Assembly (NCBI RefSeq): GCF_003347595.2
Contig: NZ_QCZK02000053.1
Span: 1-64,000, forward strand
Direction of reading: 5' to 3'
From: Botryobacter ruber
Lineage (GTDB): Bacteria; Bacteroidota; Bacteroidia; Cytophagales; Hymenobacteraceae
Length of the DNA: 64,000 nucleotides
Positions within the stretch are counted from its first letter, which is position 1. Every line of letters begins with the position of its first letter. The position numbers and the translations under genes were made by a program. This document shows, in pieces, positions 56,901-64,000 of the stretch. Under the pieces are notes generated by a model that was given only the letters and a program-made list of their open reading frames with translations, did no database searches and was not told where the DNA came from.

Positions 56901-59668
56901 ATAAACTCCACATCCTGCTCGTTAAGCGATTTGATGGAGGCGCTGTCGCTGGAGACGATGCTGTCGACGAGTTCTTTCTTTTGTTCCTGGAGCAGCAGTA
57001 TTTTTTCTTCGATGGTGCCTTTGGTGATGAGTTTGTAGCTCATCACGGTTTTCTGCTGCCCGATGCGGTGGGTGCGGTCGATGGCCTGGTTTTCGGCGGC
57101 TTTGTTCCACCAGGGGTCGAAGATGAACACCATGTCGGCGGCGGTGAGGTTGAGGCCGACGCCACCGGTTTTGAGCGTCATCAAAAATACTTTGCAGACG
57201 GGGTCGTTCTGGAAGCGGTTCACGAGCACCTGCCGGTCGCGGGTGGCGCCAGTCATGGATACGTAGTCGATGCCGGCATTTTCGAGTTCTTCGCCAATTA
57301 TCTCCACTGCCGCTATAAAGTTGGCGAACACCAGCACCTTGTGCCCATTGGCGGCGGCGTCGAGTACCTGCTCTATCAGCAGCTCCCGCTTGGGCGACAC
57401 AATCTGGCCGTCGGTTTTGGATTCAGGGATGGTGGCAATCTGGCGCAGCTCGCTCAGCGCCTGCAAAATAAAGAACTGCGACTTCTGCACCCCGTTCTGC
57501 TCAATCTGGTTGTTTATAGACTCGTAGAAGTACTGGCGGCGCTGCTCGTAAAACTTCTTCTGCTCGTTGCTCATCTCCACATACAGCGTCTGCTCCATTT
57601 TGGCGGGCAGCTCCTTGAGCACGTTCTTCTTGAGGCGACGCAGGATGAAAGGGTAAATCTTGCGGCGCAGCTGTTCGGTCGCGTCTTTGTCGTTGTCTTT
57701 CTGGATGGGCAGCGCGTAGTGTTCGTTAAAATCTTCGGCCGAGCCGAACATGGCGGGGTTCAGGAAACGGAACAGCGCGTAGAGCTCGCCCAGGTTGTTT
57801 TCGATGGGTGTACCACTGAGAGCCAGGCGGTGCTTGCTCTGCAGCAGCATGACGGCTTTGGTGGTCTGCGCCTGTAGGTTCTTCACGTTCTGCGACTCGT
57901 CCAGGATCACGTAATAAAACTCCCGTTCCTTAAACGCCTCGATGTCGTTGCGCACCATGGCGTAGGTGGTGAGGACGAGGTGGTGCTCCATGGCTTCGTC
58001 GAGGTTGCGGTTGCTGCCGTAGTAGGTGTAGGTGCTGATGGCGGAGTTGAACTTGCGCACTTCGTTTTCCCAGTTAAACAGCAAACTTTTAGGCATCACC
58101 ACCAGCGACGACACCTTCTGCTTCGGGTAAATCTTAGAAAGCAGCGTGATCGTCTGCAGCGTTTTGCCCAGGCCCATGTCGTCGGCGAGGCAGCCCCCGA
58201 GGCCGGTGTCGTGGAGGTAGTTGAGCCATTTGTAGCCCTGCACCTGGTAGGGGCGCAGCTCGGCATTAACTTTCGGCAGCTTCGGCTTCTGGTCTTTGAG
58301 TTTGTTAAAACCCTGAAACACCTCCCGCGACTTCTCAAATGTTTGGCTCTCGAGCTGCTCCCCCAGCAGTTCCTCTACCAGCGGCAAATCGAAAAACGAA
58401 AGCTTCACTCCTTTCTTCTGTTTCCGGAAAATGCGCTCCAGCTTCTGGATATAAGCCTGGTTGATGATGGCGTTGGTGCCGTCGGAGAGGGTGATGTAGG
58501 CATTTTTGCGGTACTGGTTGATGGCATCGAAGAGGTTGAACTCCTGCCCTTCTATCTCCAGCGACGCATCGCCCTCGAAAAAGTCGATGCCCGAGCCCAG
58601 CTTCACGTTGAGGCGGGGCTGCACCGGGCGCACCTTGTATTCTTTCAGTTTTTCGGCCCCGAACAGCGCGTACTTGCCCAGCAGCAGCGGCAGGTCTTTC
58701 TGGATAAACTCCTTGGCCACATCTTCGGGAATGATGAGCAGGTTTTCGTCTATTTCGAAATTGGTGCCGCGCCTGCCTTTCCTGTGCTTGCGGAGCATGT
58801 AGGTTACCTCGCTCAGCAGCTCGTCGGTATCTGTTTCCGCCAGCTCCCGCACTACAATGGCATGCTCCATCTCGTTGAGCCGCGCCACCTTGCTTATTTC
58901 GTAGCGGTCGAGCAGGTCGATATCGAAACCGGGCAACGTGTGCGTCACGCGCAGGTAGAGCGAGTTTTCGGGGTCGATGCGCTCGAAAGCCAGGCTCGGC
59001 TGCGCCGTTAGCGGCTCTTTGCCCAACACCAGCTGGAAGTCCTGGTAGCGTACCTGCAGGTTATCGAAGTAGCTAAAGGCCAGCGACAGAAACTTTTCCA
59101 GCTCCTTCTTCGGCACTTTTGTCGTAAAATAGGGCAGGTTACCGAAAGCGTCGCCCACCGGCAGCACCTCGTAAACGTGTCCTTCGGCAAACACATGATT
59201 TTCGTTCAGGAGCTGTTCCACGAGCAGTACCTCTCCCTCGTACTCGAGCTGCAGTTTGCTGGTAATATGCGTGTCGGTTTCGTCAAGTTCCAGTTCCAGC
59301 TTTCCATGGTCGGGTTTGAACGTTACCGGATCGCCGTGCCTGTCCACTACGTTGGGGCAGTCGGCCAGCTGGCGGACCAGGTAGTCGTGTTCGGCCAGGT
59401 AAATGTTATCCGACGGTTTCTCCCAGTCAATCACGAAGTCGTTGTGTTCCCGGATGCTGTCGATGGAGCGCAGCACATCGCGCACGGCGCCGCTGTAGCT
59501 GCGGTAGTCGGGCTCCACAGTGGCGCCCGTCGCATCGGTGGTGGTGATGTAGGCGCCAAAGGCGTCGAAATTCAGCCTGAAAAACACATCAGGAGCTTTC
59601 TTTGCTTTTGGAGGTGCTACAGTCTTTTTCTGCAGCCTGTCGAAAATAGAGGGCATATCTTTAGCCAT
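56888..59668 (-). CDS. SNF2-family DNA-dependent ATPase
   Basis: A 926-residue protein. The N-terminal half (about residues 1-440) has no recognised domain and no SWIM zinc finger. The SNF2 motor follows: Walker A in LADDMGLGKTLQTITLL (near residue 495), a DEAD/H-box equivalent DESQNVKN, SGTPIENNLGELYALFRF, then the helicase C lobe with GATRDRQVLVNRFQND and FDPWWNKAAENQAIDRTHRI GQ. Such enzymes track along double-stranded DNA and remodel DNA-protein complexes; some serve in phage defence, others in RNA polymerase recycling. The last codons lie in repeat CE8. It heads a three-gene set with two paralogous partners of unknown role. Confidence 0.9.
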   Translation of the reverse strand: MAKDMPSIFDRLQKKTVAPPKAKKAPDVFFRLNFDAFGAYITTTDATGATVEPDYRSYSGAVRDVLRSIDSIREHNDFVIDWEKPSDNIYLAEHDYLVRQLADCPNVVDRHGDPVTFKPDHGKLELELDETDTHITSKLQLEYEGEVLLVEQLLNENHVFAEGHVYEVLPVGDAFGNLPYFTTKVPKKELEKFLSLAFSYFDNLQVRYQDFQLVLGKEPLTAQPSLAFERIDPENSLYLRVTHTLPGFDIDLLDRYEISKVARLNEMEHAIVVRELAETDTDELLSEVTYMLRKHRKGRRGTNFEIDENLLIIPEDVAKEFIQKDLPLLLGKYALFGAEKLKEYKVRPVQPRLNVKLGSGIDFFEGDASLEIEGQEFNLFDAINQYRKNAYITLSDGTNAIINQAYIQKLERIFRKQKKGVKLSFFDLPLVEELLGEQLESQTFEKSREVFQGFNKLKDQKPKLPKVNAELRPYQVQGYKWLNYLHDTGLGGCLADDMGLGKTLQTITLLSKIYPKQKVSSLVVMPKSLLFNWENEVRKFNSAISTYTYYGSNRNLDEAMEHHLVLTTYAMVRNDIEAFKEREFYYVILDESQNVKNLQAQTTKAVMLLQSKHRLALSGTPIENNLGELYALFRFLNPAMFGSAEDFNEHYALPIQKDNDKDATEQLRRKIYPFILRRLKKNVLKELPAKMEQTLYVEMSNEQKKFYEQRRQYFYESINNQIEQNGVQKSQFFILQALSELRQIATIPESKTDGQIVSPKRELLIEQVLDAAANGHKVLVFANFIAAVEIIGEELENAGIDYVSMTGATRDRQVLVNRFQNDPVCKVFLMTLKTGGVGLNLTAADMVFIFDPWWNKAAENQAIDRTHRIGQQKTVMSYKLITKGTIEEKILLLQEQKKELVDSIVSSDSASIKSLNEQDVEFILGV

Positions 59669-59855
59669 GGGCGCTGATCTGTTTAAATTCTGATACGAAG
59701 GGCAGCTTTCACTTAACTACAGCAACAGCATACGTAAATGTACTGGCATTGTATGTCGGGGCTGCGCTGCCAGGTGCTACTAGAGGTCAATATTAAAAAA
59801 TAATCAGACACACCCGCAATTACTACCTGCCCGGTACATTGCCAGCGGATGCAAA

Positions 59856-59890
59856 CAGGAGCAGTGGCTGTGGTGGCAGCTGCAGAAAAC
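59856..59890 (+). repeat. GGTGGCAG-family short repeat, copy 14
   Basis: GAGCAGTGGCTGTGGTGGCA followed by GCTGCAGAAAACTTTTTTG; among the best matches to consensus, including the T-run. Confidence 0.85.
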
Positions 59891-59971
59891 TTTTTTGCTG
59901 CCTGTCCCATGGCGGATGAAGCGGCAAAGCGGCATTGAAGCCAGGAAAGCCTGTAGCATCACAAAATAACT

Positions 59972-60005
59972 ATTCTGCACCTGCCACCACTCCTTCTGCT
60001 CCTCT
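59972..60005 (-). repeat. GGTGGCAG-family short repeat, copy 15
   Basis: Plus strand reads CTGCACCTGCCACCACTCCT followed by TCTGCTCCTCT. Inverted relative to copy 14. Confidence 0.75.
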
Positions 60006-60199
60006 AAAACAAGTACGGAAGCAGTACCCGCACTTTTTTCTGCTGCTGCGAACAAGTTTAAAAAAATGTTTGTTAGTATTTCAAAGGGCGCTATTAACTA
60101 ACTGAGCATCTGCACCTTCAACAAGATACTCCGGCAATAATTTACGCTGGTTAATTCCGGACCTTCATTTTTGTAACCTTAAAACCCCAGCCTTTGCTT

Positions 60200-61186
60200 A
60201 TGAACAAGTCGACATACAAAGCAGGAACCAGGCATTTACTTTTCCTGCTAGCTATCATTCTGGTTTCGCTGGCCCCGCTTATGGCCTGCGAGAACGAGGC
60301 CATAGAAACGGCACCAGCAGGCGGAGGAAAAACCGAGAATGTGATCATCGTGGTGATAGATGGTCCGCGCTATTCCGAAACCTGGGGCGATCCTACCTAT
60401 ACCCTCATCCCACAGATGGGCCGGAAGCTTCGTGAGCAGGGTACCTTGTTTACAAACTTTTATAACATGGGCTTTACCAAAACCAACCCGGGCCATACCG
60501 CCATTGCCACAGGTGTGATTCAGGACATTGAAAATAACGGAAACGAAATTCCGCAGTACCCCTCTTTGCTGCAGCTCTGGCTGCAACAAACCGGCAAGCC
60601 TGCTTCCAGCGCCTGGCTGGTTACAAGCAAAGGCAAGCTGAATGTGCTGGCAAACGCGCAGCACCCGGACTGGAATAATAAGTACACGCCTTCCACCAAC
60701 TGTGGTGAAAACGGCAAAGGGCAAGGCTACCGGAATGATGCGCAAACGATGCGCGAAATTCGGAAAGTGCTGACAACCGACGAGCCAAACCTGATGTTCA
60801 TCAACTTCCGGGAGCCCGACGGTTCGGGCCATGCCGGCCGCTGGAACAATTACCTGAAAGGCATAAAAGACACCGACGCCTATGTAGCCGAAATCTGGGA
60901 TATCATCCAGAACAGCAAACACTACCGAAACAATACCGTGTTACTGGTAACGAACGACCACGGGCGGCATTTGAACAACCACCTCGACGGCTTCAAATCG
61001 CATGGCGACGACTGCGAAGGCTGCAGGCACATCAGTTTGTTTGCCATCGGGAACAATGTCCCAAAAAACAAACAGGTTACCACGACCTACGATCAAACCG
61101 ATATTTCTGTAACTGTTGCCAGCATGCTTGGGTTTGAAATGCCGTATGCAAATGGCGAGAAGATAAAAGAGCTGCTGCCAGAGTAA
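60200..61186 (+). CDS. Alkaline phosphatase/phosphodiesterase-superfamily lipoprotein
   Basis: A 328-residue protein from the ATG at 60200 (a TTG two codons earlier is open). It has a lipoprotein signal ending LAPLMAC. The alkaline phosphatase-fold metal site is seen in NVIIVVIDGPRYSETWG, the Thr nucleophile region in TKTNPGHTAIATG, and metal ligands in REPDGSGHAG and VTNDHGRHLNNH. This layout fits nucleotide pyrophosphatase/phosphodiesterase or PafA-like enzymes better than sulfatases, which need C/S-x-P-x-R. The substrate is unknown. It should be anchored in the periplasm or outer membrane. A terminator lies at 61249. Confidence 0.88.
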   Translation: MNKSTYKAGTRHLLFLLAIILVSLAPLMACENEAIETAPAGGGKTENVIIVVIDGPRYSETWGDPTYTLIPQMGRKLREQGTLFTNFYNMGFTKTNPGHTAIATGVIQDIENNGNEIPQYPSLLQLWLQQTGKPASSAWLVTSKGKLNVLANAQHPDWNNKYTPSTNCGENGKGQGYRNDAQTMREIRKVLTTDEPNLMFINFREPDGSGHAGRWNNYLKGIKDTDAYVAEIWDIIQNSKHYRNNTVLLVTNDHGRHLNNHLDGFKSHGDDCEGCRHISLFAIGNNVPKNKQVTTTYDQTDISVTVASMLGFEMPYANGEKIKELLPE

Positions 61187-61248
61187 CCCTGGTTCAGGCC
61201 TGTACGAACCCTATCCTCCGAGCCCAGCCGGGAGACCGGGCAGCAATT

Positions 61249-61277
61249 TCCTGTTTGTTTATCCGGACAGGATTTTT
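61249..61277 (+). terminator. Terminator of the phosphatase gene
   Basis: TCCTGT/ACAGGA short stem followed by TTTTTCT, 63 nt past the stop. Confidence 0.6.
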
Positions 61278-61558
61278 CTGTTTCAGGCAGCTACAGGAAG
61301 AAGTGGCGCAGGAATCCGCGTCGAACACCAGCAATAACAACAACTAAAAAATTCGTTTGAGATTGTAACAAAACATCCTTTATTTTATTGGATTACAGCT
61401 GTTTAATTTATTAAATTGCAAGATTAGAAATAGTAAGGATGTAGAAAGCAGATTTCATCAGCAACACCCGATTACTGTACTTTGTAAAAGTAAATAAGCT
61501 GTTTACGCTGCCTGCACCTGTTGCCGGTAGCTAAATCACTGAAAAAGAAACGCAAAGG

Positions 61559-61585
61559 AGCAGGTCCGGTAACATCCTACCTGCT
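61559..61585 (+). promoter_or_regulatory. Possible attenuator hairpin before ilvD
   Basis: 7-bp stem AGCAGGT/ACCTGCT and the sequence TTCTTATTC after it, 35 nt before the ilvD start. Regulation by attenuation is common for branched-chain operons, but neither a leader peptide nor a T-box was recognised. Confidence 0.3.
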
Positions 61586-61620
61586 TTCTTATTCTCATAC
61601 TAAAACCTTTTACAAGCAAA

Positions 61621-63339
61621 ATGGCATTAAATAAATACAGTCGCATCTACACCCAGGACGACAGCCTGCCGGCAGCACAATCTATGCTGATTGGTTCAGG
61701 TATACCAGAAGCTGACCTTCGTAAACCCTTTGTCGGTATTTGCTCGACCGGTTTCGACGGCAATCCCTGCAACATGCACTTAAACGACCTTGCCGACAAT
61801 GTGAAGCTTGGCGTAAACGGCCTGGATATGGTTGGGCTGCGTTTTAATACCATTGGGGTGAGCGACGGGATTACAAACGGTACCCCAGGCATGCGTTTTT
61901 CGCTCGTATCGCGTGAAATAATTGCCGACTCCATCGAAACAATTTCCGGTGCCCATTATTACGATGGCCTTATAACGGTTGTAGGCTGTGACAAAAACAT
62001 GCCCGGTGCGCTAATCGCCATGGCCCGCCTGAACAGGCCTTCGATCATGCTGTATGGCGGCACGATCAAAGGCGGTGAATTTAAAGGTGAGAAGCTCAAT
62101 ATCATTTCCAGCTTTGAGGCGTATGGCAAAAAACTGAACGGCCAGATATCGGAAGAAGATTTCCGGGGTGTTATCCGCAACGCCTGTCCGGGTCCGGGTG
62201 CCTGTGGCGGTATGTATACAGCTAATACGATGGCCGCAGCTATCGAAGCATTGGGTATGAGTTTGCCCTACTCTTCTTCCAGAACAGCCTCAAGCGCCGA
62301 TAAAAAAGAAGAATGCCTTAAAATAGGAAATTACTTAAAGAACTTACTCCAGAAAGACCTGAAGCCAAGCGACATCCTGACCAGAGCTTCGTTTGAGAAT
62401 GCCATGGTGCTGATCACTGTTTTAGGTGGCTCAACCAACGCAGTTATTCACCTGATCGCGATAGCAGATGCAGCCGGTATTAAACTGACGGTAGACGATT
62501 TCCAGGCAGTAAGCAACCGCACACCGGTACTTGCCGACCTGAAGCCAAGCGGCAAATACCTGATGGAAGACCTGGCCATGATGGGTGGTGTACCGGCCGT
62601 CATGAAAACGCTGCTCGAAGCAGGTCTGATAGACGGAAGCCAGCTGACCGTGACCGGTAAAACTATTGCCGAGAACCTGGCTGATGTGAAGCCACTGGGT
62701 GAAGAGCAGGATCTGTTAAGACCTTTCTCCAACCCGATTAAACCGGACGGCCACATCCAGGTGCTGTACGGTAACCTGGCTACCAAGAGCGGGGTTGCTA
62801 AAATAACCGGCAAGGAAGGTACGCGCTTCGAAGGGCCAGCCATTGTGTTTAACTCCGAAGAAGAACTGAACGAAGGTATTGCGCAAGGCAGAATTAAAGC
62901 CGGCCAGGTAGTGGTGATCCGCTACGTAGGTCCGAAAGGTGGCCCGGGCATGCCGGAAATGCTGAAGCCGACTTCTGCCATTATGGGTGCCGGTCTGGGC
63001 GACAAAGTAGCCCTGATCACAGACGGACGCTTCTCTGGCGGTACACATGGTTTCGTGATTGGGCATATTGCCCCCGAAGCCTTCGATGGCGGTAACATTG
63101 CCCTGGTGGAAGACGGCGACATCATCACGCTGGATGCGGTAAACAATACCATCCACCTGCATGTAGATGAGGCCTTGCTGAGCCTCCGCCGCGAGAAGTG
63201 GGTAAAGCCAGCCCCGAATGTTACCAAAGGCGTACTGCTCAAGTATGTCAGAACCGTTAGCGATGCAAGCCACGGATGTATTACAGATTTACAAGAAGCC
63301 CATGTTAATGAAAGAGAAACAAGCGACCGAACTGCTTGA
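61621..63339 (+). CDS. ilvD: Dihydroxy-acid dehydratase
   Basis: This 572-residue iron-sulfur enzyme forms the 2-keto acids of valine and isoleucine. Cluster ligands are in ICSTGFDGNPCNMHLND, VVGCDKNMPGALIAMAR, and NACPGPGACGGMYTANTM. The C-terminal domain has YVGPKGGPGMPEMLKPTSAI, TDGRFSGGTHGFVIGHIAPE, and ends SDASHGCITD, after which a 16-residue tail overlaps the start of ilvB by up to 38 nt. Length and all motifs are normal. It is first in a branched-chain amino acid unit that continues out of the window. Confidence 0.97.
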   Translation: MALNKYSRIYTQDDSLPAAQSMLIGSGIPEADLRKPFVGICSTGFDGNPCNMHLNDLADNVKLGVNGLDMVGLRFNTIGVSDGITNGTPGMRFSLVSREIIADSIETISGAHYYDGLITVVGCDKNMPGALIAMARLNRPSIMLYGGTIKGGEFKGEKLNIISSFEAYGKKLNGQISEEDFRGVIRNACPGPGACGGMYTANTMAAAIEALGMSLPYSSSRTASSADKKEECLKIGNYLKNLLQKDLKPSDILTRASFENAMVLITVLGGSTNAVIHLIAIADAAGIKLTVDDFQAVSNRTPVLADLKPSGKYLMEDLAMMGGVPAVMKTLLEAGLIDGSQLTVTGKTIAENLADVKPLGEEQDLLRPFSNPIKPDGHIQVLYGNLATKSGVAKITGKEGTRFEGPAIVFNSEEELNEGIAQGRIKAGQVVVIRYVGPKGGPGMPEMLKPTSAIMGAGLGDKVALITDGRFSGGTHGFVIGHIAPEAFDGGNIALVEDGDIITLDAVNNTIHLHVDEALLSLRREKWVKPAPNVTKGVLLKYVRTVSDASHGCITDLQEAHVNERETSDRTA

Positions 63340-64000
63340 TGCAAAAGAAGCAACAACCATAACCGGAGCTGAAGCACTTTTACTGGCTCTGATACAGGAA
63401 CAGGTAGATACGATCTTCGGTTACCCGGGTGGTGCTATCATGCCGATCTACGATGCCCTGTACGATTATCAGGATAAACTGAAGCACGTACTCGTACGGC
63501 ACGAACAGGGAGGCATCCATGCCGCCCAGGGCTTCGCCCGTTCGTCCGGCAAGGTGGGTGTGGTATTTGCCACCAGCGGTCCCGGCGCCACGAACCTGGT
63601 AACCGGTCTGGCCGATGCCCTGATCGACAGCACGCCGTTGGTTTGTATTACCGGCCAGGTGTTTGCGCACCTGCTGGGCACCGATGCCTTCCAGGAAGCA
63701 GACGTTATCAGTATCTCTGCGCCTGTAACCAAATGGAACTACCAGGTAACCGATGCCAACGAGATTCCGGAGGTACTGGCCAAGGCATTTCATTTTGCCA
63801 AAAGCGGACGTCCGGGGCCGGTGTTAATAGATATTGCCAAAAACGCGCAGCTCCAGAAGTTCGAGTTTAAAGGCTATACCCCCTGCTCCCATGTGCGCAG
63901 CTACCGTCCGAAGCCGATTGTACGGAAGGAATATATCGAGCAGGCGGCAGCGCTTATCAACGCAGCCGAAAAGCCGTTTGTACTTTGGGGACAGGGCGTT
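63302..64000 (+). CDS. ilvB: Acetolactate synthase large subunit (5' part)
   Basis: 233 codons are present and the gene runs off the window end, so length and C-terminal domains cannot be judged. This ThDP enzyme joins two pyruvates, or pyruvate with 2-ketobutyrate, in valine and isoleucine synthesis. The Glu that activates ThDP is in HVLVRHEQGGIHAAQGFARS; also visible are IFGYPGGAIMPIYDALY, GVVFATSGPGATNLVTGLAD, and LGTDAFQEADVISISAPVTK. The start may be the ATG at 63302 or 63308; both overlap ilvD, so translation is coupled. A regulatory ilvN/ilvH gene would be expected beyond the window. Confidence 0.95.
   Translation, partial: MLMKEKQATELLDAKEATTITGAEALLLALIQEQVDTIFGYPGGAIMPIYDALYDYQDKLKHVLVRHEQGGIHAAQGFARSSGKVGVVFATSGPGATNLVTGLADALIDSTPLVCITGQVFAHLLGTDAFQEADVISISAPVTKWNYQVTDANEIPEVLAKAFHFAKSGRPGPVLIDIAKNAQLQKFEFKGYTPCSHVRSYRPKPIVRKEYIEQAAALINAAEKPFVLWGQGV

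Larger units (their letters stand above)
59669..60199. other. Divergent gap with an inverted pair of short repeats
   Basis: No gene is seen. It holds two GGTGGCAG-family copies in opposite orientation (59856 and 59972) that could pair across about 80 nt. Promoters for the SNF2 gene and the lipoprotein phosphatase gene must lie here; no clear TTTG...TAnnTTTG was found. Confidence 0.5.
61187..61620. other. Leader region of the ilvD-ilvB unit
   Basis: Holds a terminator for the upstream gene (61249-61277) and, close to ilvD, a hairpin AGCAGGT...ACCTGCT (61559-61585) followed by a weak T-rich stretch that could be an attenuator. I looked for a leader peptide rich in Leu/Ile/Val and found none. 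No gene is seen. Confidence 0.45.

Noticed and set aside
57980..59011. 343-codon open frame on the plus strand
   Set aside because: It lies entirely antisense to the conserved SNF2 gene and has no recognisable motif. Long shadow frames are expected here from codon bias.

Overview
The window looks like a chromosomal segment of a Bacteroidota bacterium of the order Cytophagales, probably Hymenobacteraceae and possibly Pontibacter-like; the genus is inferred from protein style and repeats and was not tested. Supporting signs are promoters of the TTTG...TAnnTTTG type (clearest before tRNA-Gln), few Shine-Dalgarno sequences, an isolated atpD-atpC pair with a short epsilon subunit, an IPExxxVDY-family gene joined to pyk, and a queuine tRNA-ribosyltransferase without the usual zinc cysteines. 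No rRNA operon, insertion sequence, prophage or CRISPR array was seen.

Layout. 0.6-5 kb: lolA, ftsK and pyrD on the minus strand. 5-7.3 kb: a secreted orphan, a ParE-type toxin-antitoxin pair between imperfect direct repeats, and a MaoC hydratase. 7.7-15 kb: xerD, aroQ, a class V aminotransferase, a MarC protein, rnhA, trmN6, a saccharopine dehydrogenase-like protein and a VOC protein. 15-24 kb: a beta-propeller-like protein, lgt, pyk with the IPExxxVDY gene, the acpP-fabF-rnc cluster, nadE and rpsT. 24-33 kb: a lipoprotein, a YheT-type hydrolase, rsmG, a glycosyltransferase overlapping an ECF sigma factor, tgt, lptG, an EamA transporter and ispE. 33.8-36.2 kb: three overlapping genes for a PglC/PglD/PglE-like branch of UDP-diamino-sugar and glycan-linkage chemistry. 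36-46 kb: a gamma-elimination/replacement enzyme, atpDC, tRNA-Gln, prs, rplY, pth, an MFS transporter and a glycosyltransferase-like orphan. 46-53 kb: metG, small proteins, a lipoprotein MsrB and typA. 53-60 kb: two tandem paralogues of unknown function downstream of a SNF2 ATPase. 60-64 kb: a lipoprotein phosphodiesterase/phosphatase, ilvD and the start of ilvB, which runs off the window.

Most of the genes are housekeeping. The unusual content lies between them. Eight composite repeats of about 250-430 bp share the same modules in the same order: an 8-nt-period array, a GGGTTGAA...TTCAACCC hairpin, a GAGACGCG...CGCGTCTC hairpin, then 9-nt-period AATC arrays ending in TTCAGACA. In all five cases between co-directional genes, the first module lies at or near the upstream stop codon and the TTCAGACA end points toward the downstream start codon. 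A separate family of about 35 bp (core GGCTGTGGTGGCAG, 15 copies found) is enriched between convergent genes. The best protein-level candidate for an undescribed system is the SNF2 ATPase with its two tandem partners, whose C-termini resemble the XPB/Ssl2 N-terminal-like region found in helicase-associated proteins.
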